From Rallus limicola (lineage: Eukaryota; Chordata; Aves; Gruiformes; Rallidae), in contig JAKCOZ010000005.1 in NCBI GenBank assembly GCA_022605955.1, forward strand, positions 3,003,501 to 3,067,500: 64,000 nt of DNA, written 5' to 3'. The first letter of the stretch is position 1; every line of letters starts with the position of its first letter. Shown one piece after another: positions 34,453-45,954 of the stretch. The notes under the pieces were generated by a model that was given only the letters and a program-made list of their open reading frames with translations, was not told where the DNA came from and did not search any database. Made by a program: the position numbers and the translations under genes.

Positions 34453-36690
34453 TGCCCCACTCCGTTAGCGTCCCATTCACAAAAAAAAATCCGGCGGGGG
34501 GCGAGGCGCCGGCACTGCGGGGCGGAGGGGGGCCATTCACACCGCACGGCCCCGCTCCACGCAGGATCGCTCACGCGTGGCGACCTCTGCAGCAGAGGGA
34601 CCGCATTGCAGAGCGGAGCCGCTCCCTCCCAGGGATTCCCCCCAGCACGGGCCGCACTCCCCGCCCGCCCGGCAGACGCAGCGGCTCCAGTGGGGAGCCC
34701 AGTTGTGCCCAGCCGCCCTCCTGGCTCCCCGACAGCAGCTGCGTTTGGACGGGCCGGGGTCCCGCACGGCCGGGGGCCGGGGTAGGGCAGGGCGTGCAGC
34801 GGGGCAGTGGCACCGGGTATGGAAGTTCCGCCTTCCCGGGAGCTGCGCCAGCCGCCGGGGCGGGCAGGGCAGCGCTGATCCCTGACCCCTGGAGCCCCTC
34901 ACCTCTCCGTCAGGAGAGGGGGCGCTTGAGGCCGGCACCCCGCCGCTCCTCCCCGGAGGGACGGACCCTTGGCACCTGTGAGCAGCCCCGCAGCTGGCAG
35001 CGAGCCGCCCGCCGCGCTGTGCTGTGCCCTGCCGGCGTCCGCACCGCCTCCCCTGGGACCGGTCCGCGGCGCAACCCCGCGGCCCTAGAGGAAACCGTCA
35101 CCGTCATGACACAACTCTAGGGGCAGGTGCAGCTCCTTTCCGTGCACGGAGGAGACACCGGGAAAGCGGGGGGTCGCTTCCCCCCGGCGTAACGCTGCGT
35201 CCCGCTGACGGGGATTACCGGGCAGCTGCCCGCCGCCCCATGCATCACCCGCGGAGGGCCCTTTGTCACGGCTCGGCGGCGCTGCACCTGCCCGCGCAGG
35301 ATGTTTGCCCAGGCGCGGCAAGTACCCACCCGGCGGGGGCGGCCACGGGGAGACGCGACGAGGAGGTGGGAGGAAACTGCTGCCTGCCGAGCGGGCGCGG
35401 AAGGGGGAGAAGCGGGCCAGGCGGACCGCTCGGCAGCACCTGCACGCGGAAAGCCCTTCCGCTCGTCCCCCACCAGCCCCCCGAGCCGCGGGCAGGGAGC
35501 TCCTTCCCTGCTCGCCCTGAGTCGCAGCGCGTTTGCCGTGGTCGGTGTCACCGGCAGAGCGAATGCCCAAGCGCCGTCCCGAGCCCCTGCCGCCGAAGGC
35601 AGAGGACGATGGACCGGGCGGAGGGGCGCGCAGGGACCGCGCCGGGAGGGGGAAGCGACGCGCTGAGCGTCCGTTCCCGCCCCTGCTTCGCTCCCCTGCA
35701 TCGCCGGGTCACTCATCCTTCCCGGTGGCTACGGGCACCGCCCGCGGCAGCGGAGAGTAACGCCCGAGCTGCGCACCGCGGCGAGCGGAGCACCGCGCAC
35801 TTTGCGCGGCCGCACCGCGCCGCGAGACAGGTGCCGAGCGCACCTAGATCTCTCGTTTCGCTACTTAGAATGGAACGGGGAGCTTTCCTGGGCACCGCCC
35901 GGCATTTCTTCGTTTCTGTTTCTGCAGAAGCCGGTGACACGAGTCGCCCCCGACACCGGGAACCGTGTGTTCCACCGGGAGGTGCATAAAGCTGGAGGGA
36001 ACCGCGGGGCGGGGGTTGGTTTGTTGATGCGATTTCAGCCGTGGAGTTTAAAGAGGAGCACGGACATACTGCAAACCACACGCGAGTGACATATCATCCC
36101 ACGGGGGTTTGTTCCTCCCCACCTCGCTCTCGGCCTTTCGGGGCTCCAGCACCCGCTCGGGCCCCTGTGTCCCTTTCCTTCCCAGGGCAGGGTGCAGCGC
36201 ACCGGCTGAGTCTGCGCAACTTCTCCGCGCTTGTTTCGCGGAGCGACGTTTGCAAGCCCGTTTAGCGCTCTGGGGGTTGGGTTGGGGGTTTTACGTGCTT
36301 TGTTTTTTCCTTTTTCAGGGGACAAGATGGGTTGGGTTTTTTTTCCCTAAAGCAGCCTCGTGGCTGTTGATGAGTTACAGCCTCGGGGGTGGGCGAGCTC
36401 TGCGCTCCGACGCGCGGAGCGCACATCACTGCGGACGGACGGGAGCGAAACGAGAGCGGCGAGCCGCACGGCGCGGGGGGGTGCGGTTAAGTGCACAGTG
36501 CGTGGGGCTGTGACGAGCCCCAGCCTGCTCCGTGCCCGAAAGCACTACCTGGAGGCTCTGAGCGAAGTGCCCGCAGAGCCCTGGGCTCGCCGCGGCACAG
36601 GCGCTGCCGGAGCGGCGGAAAGGCGCTGCTGGCCTCTGCCCTCCCTGGGGGGCTTCCTCTTCCCCCCGCACAGGCAGATTTAAAATTTCG

Positions 36691-39600
36691 TTTGAAATAG
36701 CACCTGCATCGCACGTATGGTCATCACCGGAACCCCCGGGGAAAAGGACTTTAAGTATTTGATTTTACATCTCTTCCGTTTCCACAACTCCTGTTCTGGT
36801 TTTTGCGTAGCTCTTCCGAGGCTGCGTTTACAGCCATTAGGTAGCGCCTAAAGAAACGGCTCAGCATCCCTTTTGCTGTTTTAATGTGACTTGTACAGCT
36901 ACAGCAAAAGAAAGCAGGTGTAGGAACTTGAGTGACTCGGCTTTCCTCTTCCTATAGACATAGACATATGTTAACAGCTAATCGTTCCGATGTGCTTTGG
37001 GCATTTATTCACTCCTTGTCCACATAGAATAGTCCCGTTTTAATATTAAAAAACCCAGAGGACTCCGCTGGAATAACATATTTCAGTTCTTCAGGGATGA
37101 AACAGTTGTAATTCATCTAGTGGCTGATCCAAGCCTTTCTCTTGCCAGCACGACTCAGCCTGGGGCTGGAGCCTGTAGGATGCAGTGATTACAGGGTTTC
37201 AAGTGCCAACATTGCTACGTTAAGCTTTCACAGGAAGAAACGTAAATTTAAAGCAACAGGTATGAATGTCAATAGATCTGCTTTTGTGCGTGTATAGTTG
37301 AAATAGTGCTCGGATGTTGGCAAACACTTTGGCTGTTGGCTGTTCCTTGCTCGGGCTAATGGAGGGACTCCCAGCTGGAACGCTTGTCCTATTTTTTCCC
37401 CTCAACTATACATCAGCTGGTCTCATCAGGTACATTTTCTTTTTGCAAACCTCTTTTCCCTTATATGTAAAACAGAGAAGACAGACAGATTACCCAGTAC
37501 AAAGAAGTCCAAAGACCCGTTTGTCTATTCTTGAACCTGTAAACAAGATACAGGTCTTATACAGAATGATAGTCTCCTCTTGCTCAATTAACCTCAAACT
37601 AAAGTTTAAGTATTCATGGAAAACCTAGAACAGAGGGCTACTTACAAGCACTGCACTAGTATAGCAATACATTTACTGAAACAATCTGCTCCAAGGAACC
37701 TGTTCTGCCGTTTGCCTGATTACAGCCAAAACATTCCATGGGCATAGGTTCTGAGCAGATTAAATGAAAACCTACAGAATGACTGGATTTTTTCAATTTT
37801 TGTTTAAGAAATCAGATTATCTTATGCACCTTGCAGCTCTGCATAAAGGGAATTTTCTTCCTTAAGTAAATTTATTTTAATTTGTAGGGAGTAAGAAAAA
37901 TCTGTCCTAGCCTAAAGCAACTTTCTCTACACTAGATGCAACTTCTTCTGTTTGATATTATTTAACCAATACATTTTAAAGCACAATCATTTTTTTTCCC
38001 CTGTAAATATTGCCATTATGTCAACAAGCTGTACACACTGCAGTGAGGTTCTTAAATGTTGCCAGCTGACATGTGGTTAAACAAAAATATCATATTTATA
38101 TAGAGACATTTTGGTTCAATAATAAAATGTAATTCTTCAAGATAGACAAGACTGTCAGCTGCACAGACAAACTCTGCATTCCCAAGAATGGTTCATATCT
38201 GACGAGAGAGGACCCTACAAAAAGGAAAGGGTAGACAGTGGCGATGCCGCTCCCCACAGCACAGCAAGTCCTTCACAAGGGAGGTGAATGTGATTCAGAT
38301 CTCTGCTCTCTCTAAGCTTGTTCTTCATGGCACCTAATTAAGCCTTTTGCAGATAACGACAGTTCATGATAATACCAGCTATAAAAATCACATGGTCTTT
38401 CTTTATGAAGAGAAGCTGTGGAGTTGCTTATCTGTGTCTCTGGAGGATGCCTATGCCTAGTCTACCTAATTGAGGATCCTGCCTGCCTCCACAAACAGAA
38501 AATGCTGCTGCCTAAGAAGACTCTACAAGCCTTTGGGAGAACGTGAGCACTACTGAGCTCATGTGAAAGCATTTTTCTAACATCTTGTTGTAATCTGTTC
38601 TGCAGAAAATGATATAAACTAAACCAGAGTTAACACCATTGTACTGTTGTAAAAGCAAGCTGTGTATTAACAGGAGCATCATGCCTAGGGCCTGAGAGGT
38701 ACTTCTTATACTTACCTTGTTGCTGACAAGATCTGGATCTGCTCATGTACTCTGCTCAGCACAGCATGCTGTACCTCAGAAAGACTTGGGCAGGTTGAAA
38801 AAAAGCCGACAAAAATGCCAGTCAGATTATCACAGACCTTGTAACGTGATTCTGGAGAACAAACTCAAAGCTCAGGGTAACAGTTAACGGAGGGAAAGGC
38901 TATGGAGAAATGTGATAACAAAAATATAAATACCTGCCATGAAACAGTAACAGCCTACATGCTGACACTCTACTGAAAAGGCAAGAAAAGAGATACCACA
39001 CAAAAGAAAAAGCTTTCTACAATTGAGATCAATGAAGCACAAGAATAGGCTGCATTGCAGTTATGGAATATCTTTTATGGGAGAGTTTTAGGGTGCAGTA
39101 GTCTAATGCCTGTCAGACATGACATGTATAGTTGATACGCTCTGGGGAAGGAATGTGATCAACTAAATATGTTATTTTTGTATCCTTCACCTCCAATTTT
39201 GCTTTTGTAGAACTTACATCCCTAATTGGTCAAATCCTTTGGTTAATTCTCCTTCCATGGCCTCTAAAAGGCCACATTCAGACTGAGAATAAGCCCACAT
39301 CACGTTTATCCACACAAATAATGTATTACCTATCCATTTTCCAGTTCAGTTTAAATTTGGCCCAAAAATGAGAGCCTCTTTTTTTAGAAAAATGCGGTAC
39401 TTGCCTGAGAACAAGAACACTGATATGGATCTGAGTGCTAAAGGATTTCCTTTTTAATGGGCATTAAATCTGGATGTAGGCAGCTTCAGTGACCACTTTT
39501 GAGAAAGTGGGGCTGCTGTTGAACTAATTACTGAGAAACCTATGAATCAATCTTGAAGTAAATTTTCTTCCAAAATGCCTTAGAAAAGCTTCCAGAACAC

Positions 39601-42600
39601 ATTTTAAACAGAAGATCAGGGCTGCGTTGCTTCAATCTCACCAAAACGTTCCTACTGAGCTTTTTTGCTCAGTAGACTTTGCAGCAGTTTCCCCCTATAC
39701 ATTAAAAATCAGGTGTGTAATAATCTCTTAAAACAAACCATGCCACACTGTCCCGCACTGAGGTTTGTTTGGCAAGGCAGAAAGAGCAGAGTGCAGTGGC
39801 TCTGAGTGTCACCTTCTGTTCTGCATTACCACAGCTCAGCCTCTGAGCAGGTTCACAGAGGCTCCAGGCCTACATCATGCCACCTGTCAACATACTCCTA
39901 AGCGCTCACAACTGGCAAAACTGCCACGCTCCAACCAGCCCTGGTTCTGAGGCAAGCTGCACCTCCAATGGGCTGGCAAGGGGAATTCCTCAAGAGGAGC
40001 TTGCCGCTAACCAAATGCAGCCGGGGTGACACTTGCAGCATGACCAGGGTAGCGCAAAGGGGACACACTATGGAGGAAAGTATTTCAAAATCGGCGCCTA
40101 TTTCCACTTCAGTTTTGGGCATTCTGCGGGTAACTTATGAGCTGAATAAACTCCTTACCTGGAAACCAGCCTCAGAACAGAAAACTAACCTTGTTAAGCA
40201 ACAGCATGGTTATAAAACTTCGATATTGCTTGCACAAGTGCTATGCCATTATCTCGTACGCCATCAGAGCACGTCAGCAAAAACATGGTGAGAAACTGTA
40301 TCGTGAGTACTCAAGTTAATCCCATGATTGTTCTTTATGGGATACAAGAAGGGCGGAAGATGACATGCCGTCCTTTCATTCTTTGTCATGACAGCACTGA
40401 GGTCTGATTAAGCCACAGTGTAACTCAGTATTTTTCTCAGTCCCTTGCAGGACCATTCAGTCGCCCCAGCATGGTTAGGTCCTATGGCTGTACATTCCTG
40501 CTGTTCCCAGCACTGCCCTCTCTGAGAAGGACGGGGTGCCACTGCTTCTCAGCCACCTGTTTGTTTGGCTCTTGTCAAAAGGAACTTGTGCAAGGGCAAT
40601 GATTTAGCCCTGTACTTTCAGGGAACAAAAAAAGGTCTCTCTCCTTTTCAGTGCTGGTAAGGAGTACCTGAAGGCAAAGGCTATTATGACATAATATTTG
40701 ATAATCTGCTGTAAGCAGAGTTTCTGGGAACCAATAGTCATATCAGACTGTCAATTAAAAAAGATAAATTTCTAAATTTACACATAAAATTGACCTAGGC
40801 ATACTCTGAAGGAGCCAGCAAATAAAAGATGCCAAAACTATTTTTGAAGTTACAGTCTTTAAGCCAATGCCACAGATTTCCAAGTCTGCCTGACAAACAC
40901 AAAGTGGGACTGTAATTAAGGAAAAGAGGGGTTTTTTTTTCAGCAACTAATCACCAAATCCACAAGGGAAAACATTAGATGTGGTTTTCTGTTTTAGCAA
41001 ACCTACAAAGCATCAGCGTCACTGTAGGAGATAACTGTAACATAGAACTTGATCATTCACTGTGATGACATAGGCTGGCGTGTTAAAAAGAGCTGGGTGA
41101 GTGTAACAGAGAACATCTGCACATGACTCAACTTGTCAGTGGGTTTATGAAACTCCATTCTTCAACAAGAAGCATGCCTATTTTACATGTATCTACACAG
41201 TTCTGTTTCTTTTCCCTGCCCTGCCCTTAAAGAAAAGGAGCAAAGTCTTCATGTGCCTGGCTATAAAGAAACTGTTTTCCTTTATGACGTTTTATTCATA
41301 ATAGCATGACTTCACTGGACAAGAGACGTTACTACAGGAATGGAAAGCACTTCAGCCTGATAGTTGTAACTTGTTTTATAGAAGTGCAGCAACAATGTCA
41401 ATGCTAAAAACCAAAACAGCCAAGAAAGCTTGCTTCAAACTGAACACAAGCTTGTGAGATATTTCATGCAACTTGGAAACTACTTAACTTTTCTCCCCCA
41501 GAGAGTGTAATACAGTCATGATCAGGATCTTAATGTCATTACTAGAAGAACAGCCACATCTGTCAGTATACTTCTTCAAAAGTCAAAGCTGTGCATAAGT
41601 AGATATAGTCCTGTCAAACAATTTCTTTCTGGTTTTCTTGGGAATACAGGAACCACAATAACTTCTTGTTACTCAATTGGCTCCAACTTCTCCTTACAGA
41701 ATTTATAATGCAAAGTAACTGTAAATCTTGATGACTAAAATGTTTTAGAATTTAATAAAGATACATGCTTTAATGGGTTTCTTTACTCAGCCATCATTTT
41801 TATAATTAAAATAAAAAAAACTTTTCCTTACCCCATGAGTTGCTTATTTGATCACCCATGATTAGGTAAAACCTTCCCGAAGAAACAATTCACTACAAGC
41901 TGCCCCCACACTCCTGAAGGAATGAGAGAACAAAGAAAGAGTATCAATCAGAAACTGGCAAGGAATCCTGCCCTTGGAGACTTGCATCCCTAAACCTGAG
42001 CTCTTCAGTGACTTCATCTGTCCGTCTATCACTTATTTTTGACAACTTTCAGTCATATTTATCCACACTGGTTCTTTTTTTTCCCTCCATTTAATCATGA
42101 ATCCTTTAGAGGTTCTTGGACCTTTAATCTTGGTTGATTCACCACCTTTTCGCACTTGCCTTGACCAAAACAGATTTTACTGTTCTGCAATCATGTTCTT
42201 CTGTTTCTCTTCCTGTCACAGTGGGTAACACCACTGTTTCTTCTCCATCACCAAGGCTCAAACACCATGCTACAGTCAGTTTTGACTGTTTTCTTCTCTT
42301 GCTTGAAGGTAATTGTCAAATCTTGTCTGCTTTTTCCCCATCCAAGTCTATCCCTTCCTTCTTAACCAAAGATTTGGACTTTTGCTTTCTTGGGTCTTTC
42401 CTATGCTATTTTCCCCCTGTTTTTCCCCTCCAAAATGCTTGCTGCTAAAACTGTCAATCATCTTTCCTACCTTTTCTTACACAGATGCAGTGGAAATCAT
42501 GACCATCTAAACCTTTGAGTGCATATCAAGTATCACACACTTGAACAGCAGAACATTGAAGATAAGCCGTAAAAATTAAAGCCATAAAATCTCTTCCTAT

Positions 42601-44336
42601 GTTTCCTCAGACACTTTGAGAACTATTTGAGTATCACTGAGAAGAGAATGAGGGGAACAGAGTAGCAACCTCTTTTTTCCAAAGTCAGAAGCTTTCCTAC
42701 ATGAATGGTTTAGTACCTTCTAACCAAGACTGGAATAACAACTGTATGCATACACACCATACTGGACACTATAAAGTTGCATGATGTGTTGTATTGTACT
42801 AATTGCATTCATTTCTCTACTCGCCCTATAATCAACAGCAACTTCATTTTGCAAGTTCATTCTGTGTAATTGTCTGCAGGCTGTGAATTACCCTTTACCT
42901 CCCTGTTTTGAAGTGTTTCCTGACCAGCCAGTTTGTGTATCTCTATTCACCTGAATATGCTGAGCTAAAATGCTTGGAGAGCCCCTCTTTGTTTAAATGT
43001 AAGTAGTTAGGTTTCAATCTATCTGTTTGGGTTTTTTTTACATGGTTCAGCACAATTGCTTAAGCACGTTACACACTTTGATTTAATCCTCAGTCTTTTC
43101 TCTTCATTCTGCCTCTGGCTGAAGCCAAGCTGAGGTCTAAATCTCTTGCCTTGCCCTCCCATGATAAATCATTGAAATCCTGACAGTTTTGGCAGGTACA
43201 GCCTGAGCAATTCAGTTAAGACACCAGTCAGTATCATACTAAAAAGAAAAGGATGAAGAAATAACTCAGAAGAATTCAAAAAACCCCAAAACACAACAAA
43301 ATCCCTACAGTGCTCAAGCCACTTCTTTGTCTTATAACAATCTGGGTAAGATTTTGATACAGGATTTTGGCATTGACACACACTTTACTGTCATTTTGCA
43401 GCTAGCACAAAGAAACATGCTGAGGCAAATCAGAGTCTCTCACTGTATTGACCCATGGAATCCAGCACAGACCCTGGTTCAACCAACCAGCCCAGCCAGC
43501 CTTCAGTGCATGACAACAGACGGGCATCAACAACTCCAGCTGAGAAAATGGGATCAGCACTGTTGCACGTGCCTTCGTCAAAAGCTACTGGTGTACTGTT
43601 CTGCAATATACATGTCATTTATCTTTCCTCCTCCATCTGCCCACCCTGCACAAACATGATCAAGAATACTCTTTGAATCCTCTTCTGGTTTTACACTTCA
43701 TAGCCTAGTTCTCTATTCAGCAAGCACCCAGATAACCAGTCTGAAGCTTCACAGATGCCTTGCAGCCAGAATGCCAGCCAAAATAATACATGTCATCACT
43801 TCACAGCTCCCCTCCTTGCTTCCTGTCCTGCAGCTTTTGACTCCTCTCTGCACTCTCAAAGCAACAGCCTTTTCTGCATTTGAGTTCTTGGCCACCTGCC
43901 TTCTGAGTGATGGCTTGGACCCTCCTCAGCTTTTGTGCCATGTACTCCCAGGTCAGCATCGCCACATTCAAAGCAGAATGTCCCTTCACAGGAACGGACT
44001 GAGAATTAAGAGTTCAGTCGTTAGATTATCAAGTGCATTTTGATCAGTCAGCTTATTAGTGAACCCCATTAGCATAACTTCTTTATAAGTTTAGATCTTA
44101 TGAATCTGTGTAGAAGTATTCAGCTAAAAATATTCAAGCTGAAAGCGTGTTGCACAGTAATTTTCACAGGGCTGGAATCCTGTTACACCTAAACTCGCTG
44201 GTGAAACAGCAGTAATGGACTGGCAAAAACAGTGCAAGTGGAAATTAAGTGAATGTTTTTATGAAGTATTTTAGCAAGGCATCGCACGGCATAGCAGCAT
44301 TGCTTTCTTAGCTTGCCAGTAAATGATCTTGGTTTC
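36691..44336. other. Noncoding spacer between the two promoters
   Basis: AT-rich DNA of about 7.6 kb between the CALC CpG island and the CR1 repeat. No coding exon is recognised. A strong consensus donor on the minus strand at 38716 (AAG|GTAAGTAT) with a short open frame before it could mark an upstream alternative exon of the CALC gene or a lncRNA, but no partner sites were confirmed. No named repeats were recognised. Confidence 0.5.
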
Positions 44337-44842
44337 TGGGGCCCCCACTACAAGAAATATGTAGAACTGTTGGAAAGGGTTCAGAGGAGGGCCACTAAGA
44401 TTAGAGGGCTGGAGCACCTCCCATATGAATAGAGGCTGAGGGAGCTGGGCTTGTTCAGCCTAGAGAAGAGAAGGCTGTGGGGGAACCTCACTGCAGCCTT
44501 CCAGTACCTGAAGGGAGCATACAAACAGGAAGGAAATCAACTATTTAAAAGGGTAGATAATGGCAGGACAAGGGGGAATGGATTAATGCTAAAAGAAGGA
44601 AGGTTTAAATTAGATATTAGGGTGAAGTTCTTTACAGAGAGAGTGGGTGAGATGCTGGAACAGGCTGCCCAGAGAGGTGGTGGATGCCCCGTCCCTGGAG
44701 GTGTTCAAGGCCAGGTTGGACGGAGCCCTGGGCAACCTTGTGTAGATCCAGGCCTGGAGGTTGGTGTCCCTGCCTGCGGCAGGAGGGTTGGAACTCTATG
44801 ATCCTTGGGGTCTCTCCCAACCCATACCATTCTATGATTCTT
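44337..44842 (+). mobile_element. CR1 LINE 3' end, sense orientation
   Basis: About 500 bp matching the 3' part of chicken-repeat-1 non-LTR retrotransposons. It contains the end of the reverse-transcriptase ORF2 ([12 protein letters not shown], then [19 protein letters not shown]) before a frame break near 44650, the CCCAGAGAGGTGGTGGATGC block, and the ATTCTATGATTCT tail. CR1 insertions are usually 5'-truncated, as here. The copy is inactive. Confidence 0.92.
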
Positions 44843-45290
44843 TGGAAACTTACGCCCTCTTTCCCAGAGCATCGTCGTGCTGAGTAACAACAGCACTTCC
44901 AAACTGCTTATGTGATTTCCTTGCAGCTTGGTCACATGAACAGGGGACATCTTCTCCTGTGGTCAGCTGTGAGCAAGCACAGGGACACCAGGCCCTTTCC
45001 GGCTGGGTCAGATGACCCCAGGACAGGCTGCCCAATACAGGGAATGTCAGGCAGGACACGTGAATCTGGCACCCACCCACCTACTAGCAGAAATCTGTCG
45101 GGTTCCCTATAGTGCGGTTGGAGAGGGCGAGGAGGGAAACACAGCAGCATTCACTGGCTCAAGGCTCCCCGGACCCGAAGAGGATCTGCGAAAGACATCC
45201 CAGAACTCCAGGTGTTTGCTTCCACAGAGACGTTAACAAGGAGCAAATAACTCTTATTTTTCTAGGTTGCCAAGGTCAACGTACGAAGCA
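44843..45290. other. Spacer between CR1 and the CYP2R1 CpG island
   Basis: Moderately GC-rich sequence leading into the CYP2R1 promoter. A CCAAGGTCA nuclear-receptor monomer motif lies at 45270-45278. No coding exon is supported. Confidence 0.5.
45264..45278 (+). promoter_or_regulatory. CYP2R1: Nuclear-receptor-like element upstream of CYP2R1
   Basis: AGGTTGCCAAGGTCA includes CCAAGGTCA, an exact match to the NR5A (SF-1/LRH-1) consensus YCAAGGYCA. It can also be read as an imperfect direct repeat of AGGTCA half-sites with a 3-nt gap. It lies about 450 bp upstream of the start codon. Short motifs occur by chance, so function is uncertain. Confidence 0.3.
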
Positions 45291-45628
45291 CACTGTCCGC
45301 AGCGGTTTTCCAGCGCTTCACAGACCCGCAGGGTACAACTCCTCACAGCGTTCCAGGCAAAAACCAGCCACGTGGGGCCGAGACCCGCCTCTGCACTCCC
45401 GCAGGAGGGCAGCCGCTCCCCTGCGCTGCCCGGGCCGCGACCCCGGCACGAACCGGAGGCCGGCACTGCGGCGGGAGGCGCCGCACGCCCCGCGGCCGCC
45501 GGCAGACAGAGACGGAGAGAGACCCGTCACCAGCTGAGCCCGGCCACCAGCCGAGCCTGGCCCCGCAGCCGGTTCACGCGGCCCCGTCCCGTCTCAGGCG
45601 TGATGCAAGAGGGCGGAGCTCCCACGGG

Positions 45629-45633
45629 CCAAT
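45629..45633 (+). promoter_or_regulatory. CYP2R1: CCAAT box of CYP2R1
   Basis: GGGCCAATGAAC lies 85 bp upstream of the start codon between two GC boxes. It overlaps an out-of-frame ATG at 45632, so that ATG is probably upstream of transcription start and not part of the mRNA. Confidence 0.5.
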
Positions 45634-45717
45634 GAACGCGGGGCGGTGCTGTCACCGCCCGACGAGGGCGGCGGGCCGGGGACGGCGGCAGGAGGAAGCG
45701 GCGCGGCGGCGGCGGCG

Positions 45718-45954
45718 ATGTGGCCGCTGGCGGCGGGGAGCCCAGGCGCGGCGGCGGCGAGCAGCGGTGCCTGCCTCCTGCTGCTGGCGGCGGCGGTGGT
45801 GGTGGCCCTGGTGGTGCGGCAGCTGCTGAAACAGCGGCGGCCGCCCGGCTTCCCGCCCGGCCCCGCGGGGCTGCCCCTCATCGGCAACATCCACGCCCTG
45901 GGCTCGGAGCAGCCGCACGTCTACATGCGGCGGCAGAGCCAGATCCACGGGCAG
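45718..45954 (+). CDS. CYP2R1: CYP2R1 exon 1 (coding part)
   Basis: 79 codons, phase 0 at the donor (CAG|GTACCG). It encodes the alanine- and leucine-rich membrane anchor, a basic stop-transfer (KQRR), the PPGFPPGP hinge and LIGNIHAL. It is very GC-rich, in line with its CpG island. Confidence 0.93.

Larger units (their letters stand above)
33870..36690. promoter_or_regulatory. CALCA: CpG island spanning the CALC promoter
   Basis: About 2.8 kb of GC-rich, CpG-dense DNA begins inside CALC intron 1 and extends about 2.4 kb upstream of the TATA box, ending sharply near 36.69 kb. It contains several long open frames on both strands (up to 415 codons). Their low-complexity Arg/Pro/Ala/Gly composition is that expected of CpG-island DNA with few stop codons. 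The island is much wider than the recognisable promoter, so extra upstream start sites or a divergent noncoding transcript are possible. Confidence 0.8.

Noticed and set aside
33873..35120. 415-codon open frame on plus across the CALC CpG island
   Set aside because: GC-rich DNA has few stop codons. The product is Arg/Pro/Gly/Ala low complexity, overlaps equally long frames in other phases and strands, and runs antisense through CALC exon 1 and its promoter. It has no domain or splice support.
35024..35989. 321-codon open frame on plus in the same island
   Set aside because: Same reasoning: composition-driven, overlapped by 121- to 199-codon frames on both strands, with no recognisable domain.
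44451..44801. 116-codon frame on plus resembling a reverse-transcriptase C-terminus
   Set aside because: It is the 3' end of a CR1 element that shifts frame and has lost its 5' part, so it is listed as a mobile element and not a gene.
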